Source: Plasmodium relictum
Lineage: Eukaryota > Apicomplexa > Aconoidasida > Haemosporida > Plasmodiidae
Direction: 5' to 3'
DNA length: 64,000 bases
Assembly (NCBI RefSeq): GCF_900005765.1
Contig: NC_041687.1
Span: 1,550,001 to 1,614,000, forward strand
The notes below the pieces were generated by a model, which was given only the letters and a program-made list of their open reading frames with translations, made no database searches and had not been told where the DNA came from. The position numbers and the translations under genes are program-made. Within the stretch, counting starts at the first letter, position 1; every line of letters starts with the position of its first letter. Of the stretch, positions 38,093 through 50,786 are shown one piece after another.

Positions 38093-40865
38093 ATTAAAAC
38101 TAAAACTAAAATATATATTAGGAACAAAATTAAAAATTAAATTAATGACAAAAGTTATTTAGACAATATGAATAAAAAGTTGTTGACAAGGATACAATTG
38201 AAGCATTTTTATATATTACATCTGCATAAAAAAAACAAAAAAGACTTAAATAAAAACTTTTATAAATATATAGACATATAAAAATATTAATACTAACAAA
38301 TGTTTATTTTAAATAATAATAATTAAGAATTTTTAATTTTTGTTATTGTTTTTTTATTATTATTAAATTAACACATATTTATATATAATAAGTAGAAAAT
38401 CATTTGTAAAGCTGAATTCCTGTCTATTTATATGAAAATATATATAAAAAAAAATATAACAAAAAATTGGTTTCTTTATATATGATTAAAATTAAGAAAT
38501 TTATTTTGTTTTTCATTATTTTTTTTATTTTCATAGCTTAAATTTCTTTCTCTCTCTTTTTTTAGATTATATTAAGAACAAATGTTTGTACTAATACAGG
38601 AAAAAAAAACCAAATAAAAAAAAAAAAAAAATGTCATTTTAATGATAAATCATTTTATAAAAATGATAAAATTTATGTGTGCATTTTACATTTTTTTTTT
38701 AGAAAATATATATTTTCACAAATATAATTTTATGATAGCAAAGAACAAAAAAAAAAAAAAATGTATTTTCCTTTATGACACCTTAATTTTTACATTATCT
38801 TTTTCTATGTTTTTCTCCCATAACAGGAAAATACAAGTGTTAATGTATCCAACGCAACAAAATTAAATATATATGTATATATATATATATTTACACTTTT
38901 TTCTATATTACTATAATTATATATATTTCTGAACTGTTCATAAATAAATGACGTAGTACAGAAATGCACTTAAATATTTATTCATTAAGCATATTTTGTA
39001 TTCCTCATGTTCATAAAAATTATTAGTGTAGTGTATATCATAAAAAAAAAAAAAAAATAAAAGCCAAAAAAAAAATAAAAAAAAAAAAAATATGAATAAT
39101 AAATATTATTTATAAATTGAACTTTTGATAATAAAAAAAAAAATACATTATATAATTTTATAGGACATTATATTATAAATGTTCCATAAAATATGATTTT
39201 TACTGTGATAAAAATTTACATATTTTAAAATATTAAAACAACATTATATATCTGGAATTTTTTTTTTCTTATTTGGAGTGCTAAATAGTTTTACTAAAAT
39301 TTTTTTTTCTTATTTATATCTGTAACTTTAACAAAATATATTTATCACTCTTCATAGAAATATTTATATATATTTTTTTTTTTTCATATGGTAATACATT
39401 AATATAACAGTGAAATTATAAAATTAATATAAACATGTATATATATATTGGTATACAAATATATATATGTATATTTATATGTCTACACATGTATGTATCT
39501 ATTTGATTAAATGCATAAAATTTATATATATAGTAGTTTTTATTCAGTAATTTATATATATGCATACATAAGAATATATATTTATTTATTATTATAGATA
39601 TATATGCTAAAACATGTATATATTTTTATTTTTTCTTCACACATATAATTTTCGTAAATATCTTCAAATTTTTACACTTTTAGAATCGTATTTTTTTTTT
39701 TTTTTTCTTAATTGTTGCCATATTAAGGTGCAAAGTTTAAGATAATCTTAATTTTTCTTGTCATAATTTTCTATTTTTTTTTTTTTTTTTTTGTTTTTTT
39801 TGACAATTTTTTTTTTTTTTTGCTTTTTTTAACAATTTAATTTTTTTTTTTTTGGGATTTATACAGTTGTTAAATACACTGCTATCTAGTGCACTTAACA
39901 TTCTATTTTTAAAAGTTCAAGACTTAAATAGTATGACAACATAATAATCTTTACAGAATTATATATAATTCCAATAAAATATTATAGTTTTATGCATGTG
40001 AACTTTTTAATTATTAAAATTAAAAATAGTTTAGTTATTACAAAACAGATTAATTAATGAACTATATTGTTTTTTTATATATTATTAATATGTGAAGTTT
40101 TATAGTAGATTAATAATTATTTATCAATGTTATATTTACTTTATAACAAAGCATAAAATACACTTGGCAAATTAAAATAAAAAAAAAAAATTTATCTAGT
40201 AAAATTATTGTATTTTTTATAGGATCCTAAATCAATAAAAAGAAAAAAAAAAGATAGAAAAAAAGTAAATTATCTAAAGAAATAAGAACTTAAAATATTT
40301 TTTATGTAGAAAATTTCTATTAAACTCATATTGTTTTTCATTTTAACTATAAATATAGTATATTTAATAATATTTATTTTTTTTTTCTTACACATTTTTT
40401 ATTTAATACCAGAAACGACATATTAAGATATATTAGCAAGTTTCTTTAATTATATTAAAAGGCAGAAGAAAATTGGTTTATTAAATGCAGAATGAATGTA
40501 TTCATTTTTATATTTAAAAGTTAAAAAAAAGCTTATAATAAATATTTCAGAAATTTTATTAATACTTAAGAATATAGGAATAAAATATATGACTCTATTT
40601 GAAATTTTGTTTTTATGGACTTTAAAAATTTATTAAATAATATGAAAAAAAAAAAATCTTTCAAATATTTTACATAATAAAAAAACAAAAATAGTAATAA
40701 GTGAAGTATTTAAATAAATAAAAAAATTTCACCCTTCTAAATATATTAAAAAAATTAGTATAAATTGAAAATATCTATTGTATGCTGAAGTGTTTTAAAT
40801 GTAAATAAGTTTCCTTTTTATCTTTTAGAATTTTATTATTTGCATTATATTGAAATTATAATTAT
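37361..40865. other. Intergenic, kinase promoter side / CRIPT 3' flank
   Basis: At 3.5 kb this is the largest gap in the window. It has extended T runs (39680-39860), A runs and mixed (TA)n. A 74-codon ATG frame at 38642-38866 reads mostly Phe/Ile/Lys and lacks any support. A slightly less A/T-biased patch at about 39710-39960 (for example TGTTGCCATATTAAGGTGCA and ACTGCTATCTAGTGCACTTA) might be transcribed, but no RNA family was recognised. Confidence 0.5.
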
Positions 40866-41615
40866 TTATATAATTGACATGTTATGGGAAGAATTATCTG
40901 TTATAGTTTTACCGCACAAGTGACATTTTCCTAATTTATAAGAACTAATAAAAAAAAATTAAAAAATATAGAAAATTATTCTTTTTAATATCTTATTAAT
41001 GTATAATAATATTATATACGAATTAAGATTAAAAAATATATATGTTGTAATTTTTTCATTATAATTACCATATAGAACAATATTTTCCGTCAAAATGAAG
41101 TTGACTATTGCATTTTTTACATTTCCTACTATTAGGATTGAATCTATTAAAGAAAAAATAAAATAAAATAATAAATATCGTCTTCAATTAATTTTTTAAG
41201 TTAAAAATATAATTATAAAATAAAATATATTTTTACACAATATATAAAAGTTACTTTTGTTTATTATTGCGGTATTCCAACAATTTATTAACTCCAATAG
41301 ATCTATTTGAACCTAAAAGGTAAAAGTTTCTTAATTTTTTTAAAGAAAAATTATAATATTCAACATTTTAAAAAAAATAAAATATATTTTTATTCAAAAA
41401 ACTTGAAATGAAAATATTTTAATTTAAAGAGTGTTCTTAATACTATAGCATATGAAAAGGCAAATTTACACTTTTAAAGTATAAAATAGTTGATTAAAAA
41501 AGTTAAAGGAACAAAAAATATATATGCATTAATAGTGAAATTATAAATTATTACTGTTATTTACATCAGGAGTTGGTAATTTTTTTAATTTTTGTTCACA
41601 CTTATCACAAGGCAT
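40866..41615 (-). CDS. CRIPT: CRIPT-like cysteine-rich zinc-ribbon protein, four exons
   Basis: Exons are 41615-41555, 41312-41255, 41143-41069 and 40944-40866, coding 90 aa (human CRIPT is 101). The protein starts MPCDKCEQKLKKLPTPDV, like the CRIPT start MVCEKCEKKLGTVITPD. It then has NKLLEYRNNKQ, FNPNSRKCKKCNSQLHFDGK, YCSICSYKLGKCHLCGKTI. These supply the four CxxC pairs of the family in order: CDKC, CKKC, CSIC (split by intron 3) and CHLC. CRIPT was named for binding PDZ domains in neurons, but it is a widespread eukaryotic protein now linked to the minor spliceosome. In an organism without such synapses the latter, or another RNA-related role, is more sensible. No exon is longer than 79 nt, so no single open frame reveals it. 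All splice phases join. Confidence 0.93.
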
Positions 41616-42026
41616 TTTTATTTCTTTATTAAATTATAAATGATTTTTTTTAAATTCATTATATATAAATTTTTTGCTATTTAAAAATTTTTTATCATTA
41701 CTTAAATTCCTTTTTTTTTAATTTATTAGTTAAAAAGTGTATTTTTTTTTTTTTTTTTTAAATAAGATTAATATATATTTTAACAAATTAAAAAATATGT
41801 AATAATGTTTTACACAAGTGAAAATATATAAATACATAGCAAAATTATGGAAACTATTAAATATTTATTTTTATTATATTATTCTTCAAATTTATGTACT
41901 GTATAAATTTTACTAAAAAAATAAAAAGGAAAAAAGTAAATAATTCAATAAAAAATTAAATACTTAAAATTAAACAAATGAATTTATATACATTAGAAAA
42001 AAAACGTTTTTAGTCGGAAAGATTTA
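41616..42026. other. Intergenic, CRIPT promoter side / dynamin 3' flank
   Basis: 0.41 kb with a long T run near 41739-41759. No coding signal seen. Confidence 0.6.
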
Positions 42027-45000
42027 CTAATCGAATAAAGGGTTATATTGTACCTAAGAAAAAAAAATATATAGGTATTTATTGTTGAAACAATTATATA
42101 AATGTAAGGACATAAAATATTAAAAATCAAAAAAAAAAAAAGAAAAAAAAAATATGCAAATAGTGAAAATAGAAAAGAATTCAAACGGTATAATTAAAAT
42201 TTTAATATTTTGTTAAAAATAAAAATAGAGAAACAGTTATATGTAAGAAAATGTATATTATACATAAATTTCATATATACAAAAAAAAAAAAAAAATTAC
42301 TTTTTTCTTTAAAGGCTCTTTTTCAAATAAATGTTTTCCTTTTGAATCAGCTACATAAAAAAGGATAAAAATAAAAATAATTTTAAACAAGTTAAAAAAA
42401 GAAAAGAATATAAAATTATATGTAAAAGAGCGTAATATATAATTAAATATACAATTATATATCAAATAATATGTATTTTATTTAATAAAATAAAAAGAAA
42501 CACATGAATTCTGAAGAAAAATAAATATAAATGTAAAAGAATATATTTGAATATTTTTATTTTTTATATATTTAATTACAATTGATATGTGTTTGCTGGC
42601 TATAAGATGGGCCATTACTTATCTTTTGATTTAGCATACTATTATGTTTCATTAAATTTGAATTTAATGAATTAGATGAAGTATTTGGACTTGAATTTAT
42701 ATGATTGCGCTTGCTGATTAAAAAAAAAAAAAAAATACATAAAAATAAAAGTATGTGAAAAAAAAAAAAAAAAATGTTTTTTTAAAAAGGAATTATATAT
42801 TAATGCATATATATTTTAACCTTAAAGACAAATTGTCATTAATATTATGCATGTTGTTTTGAGAAGTGTTATGATTTGGTTTAAAGTGTTGATTATGCAT
42901 ATTAAGTGAATACTGATTATTACTGCTTTTTAAACTTTTTTGAAAATCTATTAAATCTTGTTCATAATTAGCATCAAATAAATCTAAATTAATAGAAGTA
43001 ATATTTGGATCTTTTAAAAGGACTTGGTTGGCTTTTTTTAATATTTCTAACTGTTTATTTAGGACTTCTCTTTCTTTTACTACATTAGGTGGTTCATTTA
43101 ATAATTCATATAATTTTTGCTCGCTGTTTAAATCTGAGTATAATTCAAACTGCATTTTTTCCTGCAACTTTCTTATTAAAAAGTACCCAATAATCTTAGG
43201 TACGCTATCTCTAACATTTCTTAAAACAATATTAAAATAACAATCTAATCTACGTCTAATCTCCTGAATAAATTGTGAATTGTACCTTGTTTTTTTTTTT
43301 TCCTTTGCATTCCAAATATTCATGACTGATTTTTGTGCACTGTTCACAAATTTAGCAGCTTTTCCAGTGATGTATTCTTGATCATTCATCATATTTGGAA
43401 AATATTTGTTTTGCACATTATCAACATTGGAATTGGGCATGTTAGATTGCTGTTTCTGTTGATTATAATTTTGATTTACATTTTCATTTTGATCTTCTTC
43501 AGTTGCATTAATAATACTACCATGTTCTATTAAATATGAAACATCATTTGTAAATAAATAATTTGTTTCTGCTTCAATAAAATTCTCTAAAATATTTTGT
43601 GTATTTTCTTTTTCTCTAAGTAAAATATTTTGAGATAGCTCTAATACTTGCTCTGATAATTTAGGGAATCTATTTAGAACACGATTAGCAATTTTCTGAG
43701 ATAAAATTTCTAGTGTTTGACTTACTTTATCTAAGCAGTCTAATACAGGTGCATTAATTTTTTTTAAGTGTGGTAAAATTAAAAATTCAAAAGTATCAGG
43801 GGAAGGAAATCCAGGTAAACTATCTCCCTCATGCAAACAAATGGCATCATCAATATCGTTATCTGTTAATTCACTAGTTACATTTTTTCCAACATAATCA
43901 TCTAAAAATTCGTTAAAAATACTTCTAACTTTAAGTCCACATATAATATCATTATTTTCAATAAAAACCTGTAATCTTTTATCATATTTTCCTTTTAAAG
44001 TATTCTTAAAAATTTCACAATAATCACTAATCATTGACCACAATATTTGTGTTTTCTTTGTTGCATCAATAGGTACATTATTTCCTAGTTCGTATAATTT
44101 GTCATTTATTAATCTCATTTTATCATTAATTTCTACTTTTATATCAGGTAAAAAGTTTTTTATATGTCTTAATAAAACTTTGGTTAATTTATCAGTAAGT
44201 GAATTAGTACCATACAAAGATGGAGGTAATTTTTTATATACTGGATGATTTTGAAAAAATTCTAGTTCATCTTTTAAAGATTCAGGTATACTTTTTCCTT
44301 TTTTTATATCTTCTGTTGATCTATTTATTACACCTGTATATCCTAGTCTTAAATTGATTTCATCATTCATCAACATTTTACTAGCATCAACTCCCTTATC
44401 CATTAAATCTATTTTTGTGATAACACCAATCGTTCTTAGTCCCTTAGGATCTACTTTTCTTGCAATTTGTAAAGCATCACTAGTAGACATATCAGCATTG
44501 GCTGGTAAAACAGCCAAAATAATTGTTCTAGGATCTTTAACATATCTGAATGCCATTTCTCTTGTTAATCTTTCAATATCATCAGTTTGATCAGAATTTT
44601 TCAATGGTACTCTAGTAATACCAGGTAAATCAATTAAAGATAAATCTGGGCATTTGACAGAATAAATATTTAATACTATAGGTTCATCAATAATACCTTT
44701 ATTTTTTCCTGCTAATTCATCTGTTAATCTATTTATTTGATCTCTTACTTCATTAAAATCAACATATTTTTTATTTTTCTCATTTTCAAACACTGCCCAA
44801 TGTTTAAATTCACTATTTTCATTAATGTGAATTAATCGAAATTCGATTGGTCTTCTTGTTACAATACCTTCTCCTCTTGGCAAGAAATCTAAACCAACAA
44901 TAGATTCTAAAACACTGCTTTTACCACTACTTTGTGTTCCTACAACACAAATTCGGGGCAAGTTTATATATTTTTGCAATCCTATATCTCTTAGCTCATC

Positions 45001-45048
45001 AATTATATTAATTAATTTACGTAAATTATTATACATGGAAGACTCCAT
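42027..45048 (-). CDS. DYN1: Dynamin-like GTPase (DYN1 type), four exons
   Basis: Exons are 45048-42821, 42713-42580, 42350-42301 and 42053-42027, coding 812 aa. Start MESSMYNNLR was chosen because the upstream in-frame leader lies in poly-A/T sequence. GTPase motifs: G1 GTQSSGKSS (37-45), T64 of G2 (GIVTRRP), G3 DLPG (140-143) and G4 TKID (211-214). The stalk follows, then the GED (about residues 590-690: QFIQEIRRRLDCYFNIVLRN and DSVPKIIGYFLIRKLQEKM). There is no PH domain or proline-rich tail, as in apicomplexan dynamins, which act in vesicle scission and organelle biogenesis. The start and G1 region match P. falciparum DYN1 rather than DYN2. The tail is the uncertain part. If intron 2 is retained, the frame instead ends at TAA 42572 (789 aa). 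Splicing at the overlapping T|GTAATT donor adds two exons and the end VQYNPLFD. Confidence 0.93.
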
Positions 45049-45254
45049 TTTAAAAAAAATAAATAAATAAAATAAAAAATAACAAAAAAAATGACAAAAA
45101 AATATTTTCAATTTATAAATACATAAGTTTATTCTTGTAAGAAGTATTATACGTGCAATTGGGTTTTTTCTATTAATTTCTTTGTTTTTTATATGGTATT
45201 TTAACGACTTTTATTATTTTTGAAAACATGTGTATAAAAATGTCTCTTCTTTAT

Positions 45255-45261
<7 letters not shown>

Positions 45262-45319
<58 letters not shown>
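45262..45319. repeat. (TA)n dinucleotide tract, ~58 bp
   Basis: Uninterrupted TA alternation about 215 bp upstream of the dynamin start codon, within the divergent promoter region. Confidence 0.9.
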
Positions 45320-45322
<3 letters not shown>

Positions 45323-47623
45323 TTTATTTATATATATATATATTTTTTCTCTATATAAATTTGTAAAAAATTCTTTTATTTTATTTTTGAAGTAAAGATA
45401 CATATCTGTTACTTGTATATTCACTTTATTTCCCCTAAAAAAAAAGGATTTTTTATCTTTACTATTTCAAATAGATAAATATATTCATATTTTATCAAAT
45501 ATGTTACTCTGCTTATCTTCTTCCTATTTTATGTTAATTATAATTTTTTTTAAATATATATATCTTAAAAAAAAAAATTATAGAATATAAAAAATTTTAT
45601 TGAAAATATATGGGTAATTTTGTAATAATAAAAATAATTTTAGAAAAAATAAAAAAAAAAAAGTATAAAATTTTTATTCAAAATTAAATATATGTATAAA
45701 AGTATTATATATATACAATTGCATAATTACATCGCTAAAATTTTAAAAATGTTTAACTTGCCACATACATGTTTAATTATTGTTAGAATAGAAATGAAAC
45801 ATAAATATATATTTTATGATTGACTTTTTTTTTACACTTTTTTTTTTTTTTTCTTAAGCTTATAGTTTTTTTATATATAATCTCTTTTTACTATTAAAAA
45901 ACATTCTCATAAATTTTCAAGGGAAATAAAAATTTAGGATATTAAATTTAAATGTCTATTATAATGTTCATTTTAATCTTTATATAAAAAAAGAAAAAGG
46001 GAAAAGTATATATATATTAACAAAAAAGGTTTTAAAAAAATTATATTTACATAAACATATCTTTAAGATTCTTTACAGAGTAGCACGATTAAATAATTTT
46101 TTTTTTTAATTAAAAAATAATTTAAATAGAATGAAAATAAAATATTTAATAAAATAGAATTAAAAAAAAAAAAAATAATAAAATAATTAGAAATAAAATT
46201 TTTAATTTTACATTTTTTTTTTTTTTCTTATTATTCTTATTTTATATATGTTGTTTTCACATTACTATTTTTGTATTTTCTATTTTTTTCATTATCTAAT
46301 TTTATTGTATTATTATTTTTTTTCTCTCTCTTTTTATATTGTTTTTGTTTTGTCATCTAATTTATGTAGTAATATATATATATGTATAATTCACATGATA
46401 TAAATTTTTTTATTTTTTAGTACATTATATGTGTAAATGAACTATTTAAGAATAATAATTTTATTTATAATATTTGAATATATTTTATATATAGACTTTT
46501 TATCAGAAAATAAAATTATTATTTTTTTTTAAAATAAATTTAAGTATATATTTTTTTTTATTTGTTGTAAAAAATTATCAGTAATTTTATATTGGAGGGA
46601 AAAAAAAGATACTTTAGAACATAATGCTATAAATTGTCTTGTTTTTTTCTACGTAAATACGAAATATCTTAAAATTTAACACTTTAAAAAAATAAATAAT
46701 ACTAAAAAATTTAAAATTACTTTATATTTTTCAAACTTAAATATTTTATACATAAACTTAAAGCCTTTTTATAATATTTTATAAAGGTTAAATTACTTAT
46801 TTCATTTTTTTAATTGTATTATGTTAGAACATCTTTCATTTTGTTTATTAATAAAAATATATATATATAAAATATATATAAGTAAAAAGATAATTTAACA
46901 TAATAAAATATATTTTATTAAATAATTTAAATGAAAAATTTTACAAAATTTTTTTTTTGAAATACTCTATTAATAAAATATAATACAATGATTTGAAGAA
47001 ACATTTTATTTTAAGAAATATCAAACCATTTTATGTAATTTTAATTTTTTTTTTTATTACATTTTAATTTGTTTGAAATGTTTAATAAATAAATAGAAGT
47101 TGTAGGATTTATTTGTTAATTTATAAGTGTCACATATTTTTAAAATGAATAAATATAATAAGTATATATTTTTATTGAAATATACATAAAATTAATTATA
47201 ATTTATATATAAATATGTGTATAAATAAATACTATTAAAATACTAATATTATGTATAAAAGGAAAAGAAAAAAAAAAAAAAAAAGGCAAAAAGGGAAAAT
47301 AAATTTATGTTATAATTTTATAAGAATGTAAACAAATATTACTGTTTTAATTATTAATAGAGAAAATTACTTTTTAAAATGATGTATGATTATAAAATTT
47401 TATCTAAATCTCTTTTTTAAATTTAAAGATAAAAATAAAGATTATTATTTTTATCCTTTTTTTTTTTTTTTTTCTTCGCTTATAAAAAAGGAATTATAAA
47501 ATGTTTAAACATATATAGTTAATGTAAACATTTTAATTTAGTGAAAACATATTGATGTTGATTAACAGGATGAACCATTTTATTAAACCAGTTGCTTACA
47601 TATTTAAAAAAAAAAAAAAAAAC

Positions 47624-47660
47624 ACTAAGACTAAGTAAGACTAAGACTAAGACTAAGACC
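47624..47660 (+). repeat. Short tandem CTAAGA hexamer array just upstream of the transporter ATG
   Basis: CTAAGACTAAGTAAGACTAA followed by GACTAAGACTAAGACC: five or six imperfect copies of CTAAGA ending 5 bp before the start codon at 47666. It is strikingly less A/T-biased than its surroundings and lies in the likely 5' untranslated leader. Confidence 0.85.
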
Positions 47661-47665
47661 AAAAA

Positions 47666-50540
47666 ATGCCGAAATGCTTATTACTTTTAGTTACATTATT
47701 GTTATTAATTTTCCATAATGAATTTTTTATGAAATCAAAAATTATTATTAATAGTAAGAGAAATTATGCTATAGGTAAATTTAAAAAAAAATTTTTTTTT
47801 GATGCACAGGAAAAAATTAAATTATCTGAATTAATAAACAAATTTCCATATAGAAAAAAGGATAAACATATAATTAAGTTTAAAAAAATATTGAAATATT
47901 CTTTTATAAATTCTTTTAATATAAGACATTTAAATATGAATAAAAATTTGGAAAAAAAAATAGTTAACATGATAAAAAAAAAAAACAACAAATGCTTAAT
48001 TAAAATAGGAGTATGCTTTAAGTTAGATTATAAGAATCAGTTTCTTAGTAGCTATGATTTATGTAAAGAAAAATTCTATATTTTTTTAAAAAAATTAAAA
48101 TCAAAAACAGATTATTATATGTTAATGACTAAAAAGTATATAGAGAAAAACAACATGATAAATTTCTTATGGATATGTAAAAATATATTATGGAAAAAGG
48201 AGATATTTTTTTTAACCCTATTTGTTATGGTTAATAGCGCTATTATTAGTATAATTATTCCTAAATTTGATAATTTAATATTTAGTGAATTAACAAATAG
48301 AAAATTAGATAATTTTTATTATTTATTATGCAACTGTATTTTTTTTCGTGTTATTAATATATCTTTATGTAGCTTAAGAAATTATATATTTATGATTACA
48401 AGTGCAGATTGTTTAAAAAAAGTAAAAAGCATATTATTTCAAATTTATTTGAATAAAGAATATGAATATTACGATAAGGTTAATCATAACATAGTTATAA
48501 ATAAATTAACGTTAGAATCACATGATTTCTCAGATATTATACCATATTATATTAATCCATTTATAAGAAACTTCTTTTCTATTATTTTTAATTTTTCTTA
48601 TATATTTTATTTAAATAAAAAACTATCTACTGTTATTCTTTGCTGTTTTTTGTTTTCTTCATTTTTGACAATGATTTCTTCTAAATTGAAAAAAAAAAGG
48701 ATAAAATCAATAAATAAACAGAAAGCACATAATACTAAAGTATCACTGGAGGCATTAAATAATATGAATATCGTTAAACTATATAGTACTGAAATACATG
48801 AATACAGTAAATATTCAAATTCATTAAATCGTATTTTAAATTTGCAAATAAAAAAAGAACAATTTAATTTATTCTATATGATACTTAATAAACTTTTTGT
48901 GACTATTACATATATATTAATTATTTTGCAAGGAGATATTTTATTAAAGAATAATCAGATAGATAAAAAAACATTCACATCTTTTTTCTTTTACATTAAT
49001 AATATTTATTCTTATATATACATATTAGATTATTATATTGATATTCACGATATAGTAGATCAATATCATCACATTATTAAATTAATTAAAAAATATGTAA
49101 TAAGAAATAGAGATAAGCTAAAGTTTAATGATCATACAAGAGAAATGGACATAACAAATAAGCTAAATATAGAAGAGATAGAAATGAATAAAAAAGAAGA
49201 TATAAAAAAAGAAAATAGAATGCATAGTAAAACAAATGAAATAGATAAAATAGATAAAAATAATGAGTCAGAATTAAAAAATAACGATAAAAGTGAAATC
49301 TCTAATTTAAAATCATTTAAAAAGGAAAAAAATATAGAAAATTCATTATATTTTAAGGATATCAAAAATAAGGAAAATGATGTTATTCTTTCATTTAAAA
49401 ATGTTTTTTTTAAATACTCAAATAATCCTTCTAGTTACGTGTTAAAAAATATAAATATGAAAATTTATAAGAACACAAATAATATAATAATAGGAAAAAG
49501 TGGAGGTGGTAAATCAACAATTTTAAAATTAATTTTAAATTTATATAAATGTACAAAAGGAAAAATATATTTATATAATAAATTATTAAATAGTTATTCA
49601 AGTCGTGAGATTTTTGAGAAAATAACATATGTTGAGCAAAATTCCAAGTTGTTAAAAGCAACTATAAAAGAAAATTTAATATATGGAATGAATAATAAGA
49701 ATTTTGATATGATAGATTTAATTAATGTATCAAGATGTTGTACTAGTCATGAATTTATAAGTAGATTAAGAAAAAGATATGAAACAGTAGTTTCTAACAA
49801 AACTGAATTGTTATCTTCATCTCAAAAGCAAAAAATATGTATCGCAAGAGCATTAGTTAGATATCCTAAGGTATTTTTTAATTAAAAAAATAAAATAAAA
49901 TAAAATAAAATGAAATAAAATAACAAATAAAAACGCAATCAATCAAAAAAAAAAAGTTATACTATTTATATTTATAAGACTATTAAAATAATTTTTTTTT
50001 AAAAGAAAATATATAAAATGGTTAAATTATTTTATGTTATTTTATATATATTACTAAATTCTCTGAACTTCCTAATATATCCGTATTATATATATCTCAG
50101 TTAAATATATTTACAATTTTTTTTATAACTATTCTTTCACATACTATTGTTAAGACTTTATCTCTATGTTATTTATTTATTTTATTATTTATTGTATATT
50201 TATATTTTCTTTTTTTTTTTTTTGAAGATATTACTGCTGGACGAATCAACATCATCTCTTGGGAAAGATAATGAGAGAACAATTTTTGAAAATATAAAAA
50301 AAAATTCAACTTTCAAAAATTTAACAATAATTCATATAACACATAAAAAAGCTAATTTAGATTTATGTGACAATATTTTTATTCTTAAGGGTAATAAAAA
50401 TAAATTTTTTTTTTTTTATTAAAAATAAATATAAGCACATTTATATAACTTTATATGTATATATATATTTTAGTTATTTTATTTTTTTTTTTTTTTCTAT
50501 TTTTATAGATGGTTATTTAACGAGACAAAAAAATTTTTAA
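47666..50540 (+). CDS. ABCB3: ABC half transporter, ABCB family (ABCB3-like), three exons
   Basis: Exons are 47666-49870, 50228-50390 and 50509-50540, coding 799 aa. The N-terminus has a hydrophobic signal (MPKCLLLLVTLLLLIFHNEF) and a long Lys/Asn-rich stretch, a leader typical of apicoplast proteins. Six-helix ABC membrane region, about residues 175-460. Nucleotide-binding domain from about 575: Walker A GKSGGGKST (610-618), Q-loop VEQN, signature LSSSQKQK (about 716-723), Walker B LLLDE (737-741, first residues of exon 2) and H-loop ITH with H774. Exon 3 adds DGYLTRQKNF. Everything expected of a half transporter is present, so it should act as a dimer. The signature is degenerate (usual LSGGQ). 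The substrate is not readable from sequence. The ABCB3 name rests on its remembered position next to the dynamin gene in P. falciparum; membership of the ABCB family is firm. Confidence 0.92.
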
Positions 50541-50786
50541 AATTTTAAACAAATAAATTATAAATTTTCATAAAATCTATAAAAAGAAAATACTTAAAAA
50601 ATTAAAAATCAAATTGTGTGTATATATGCATACATTTACTGATTTATTTTTTTTTTTTTTTAGTCATATACAATTTTTTTACATAACCTAAAAGTAAAAA
50701 ATTTAAGAAAAAAAAGTGATTTAATTTTTATTTTAATATATTGAAAAAAAAAAAAAATGAAAATAAAATTTTTTTTTTTTTATATT

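Larger units (their letters stand above)
45049..47665. other. Divergent intergenic, dynamin / ABC transporter
   Basis: 2.6 kb between divergent genes. It contains the (TA)n tract at 45262-45319, further (TA)n around 45329-45343, and a CTAAGA hexamer array immediately before the transporter start. No additional exon supported. Confidence 0.6.

Noticed and set aside
38642-38866. 74-codon ATG frame in the 3.5-kb gap
   Set aside because: Low-complexity Phe/Ile/Lys content, no splice-supported extension, no similarity to a known family.
39700-39960. Possible structured RNA in the gap upstream of the kinase
   Set aside because: Slightly higher G+C, but no tRNA, snRNA or snoRNA motif could be recognised.
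42271-42465. Separate small membrane protein ending EKEPLKKK
   Set aside because: The hydrophobic start is intron sequence; the only coding-like part is flanked by AG and GT and joins in frame with the dynamin gene.
50147-50422. Independent small protein containing LLLDESTSS
   Set aside because: This is exon 2 of the ABC transporter carrying Walker B; its upstream part is T-rich intron.
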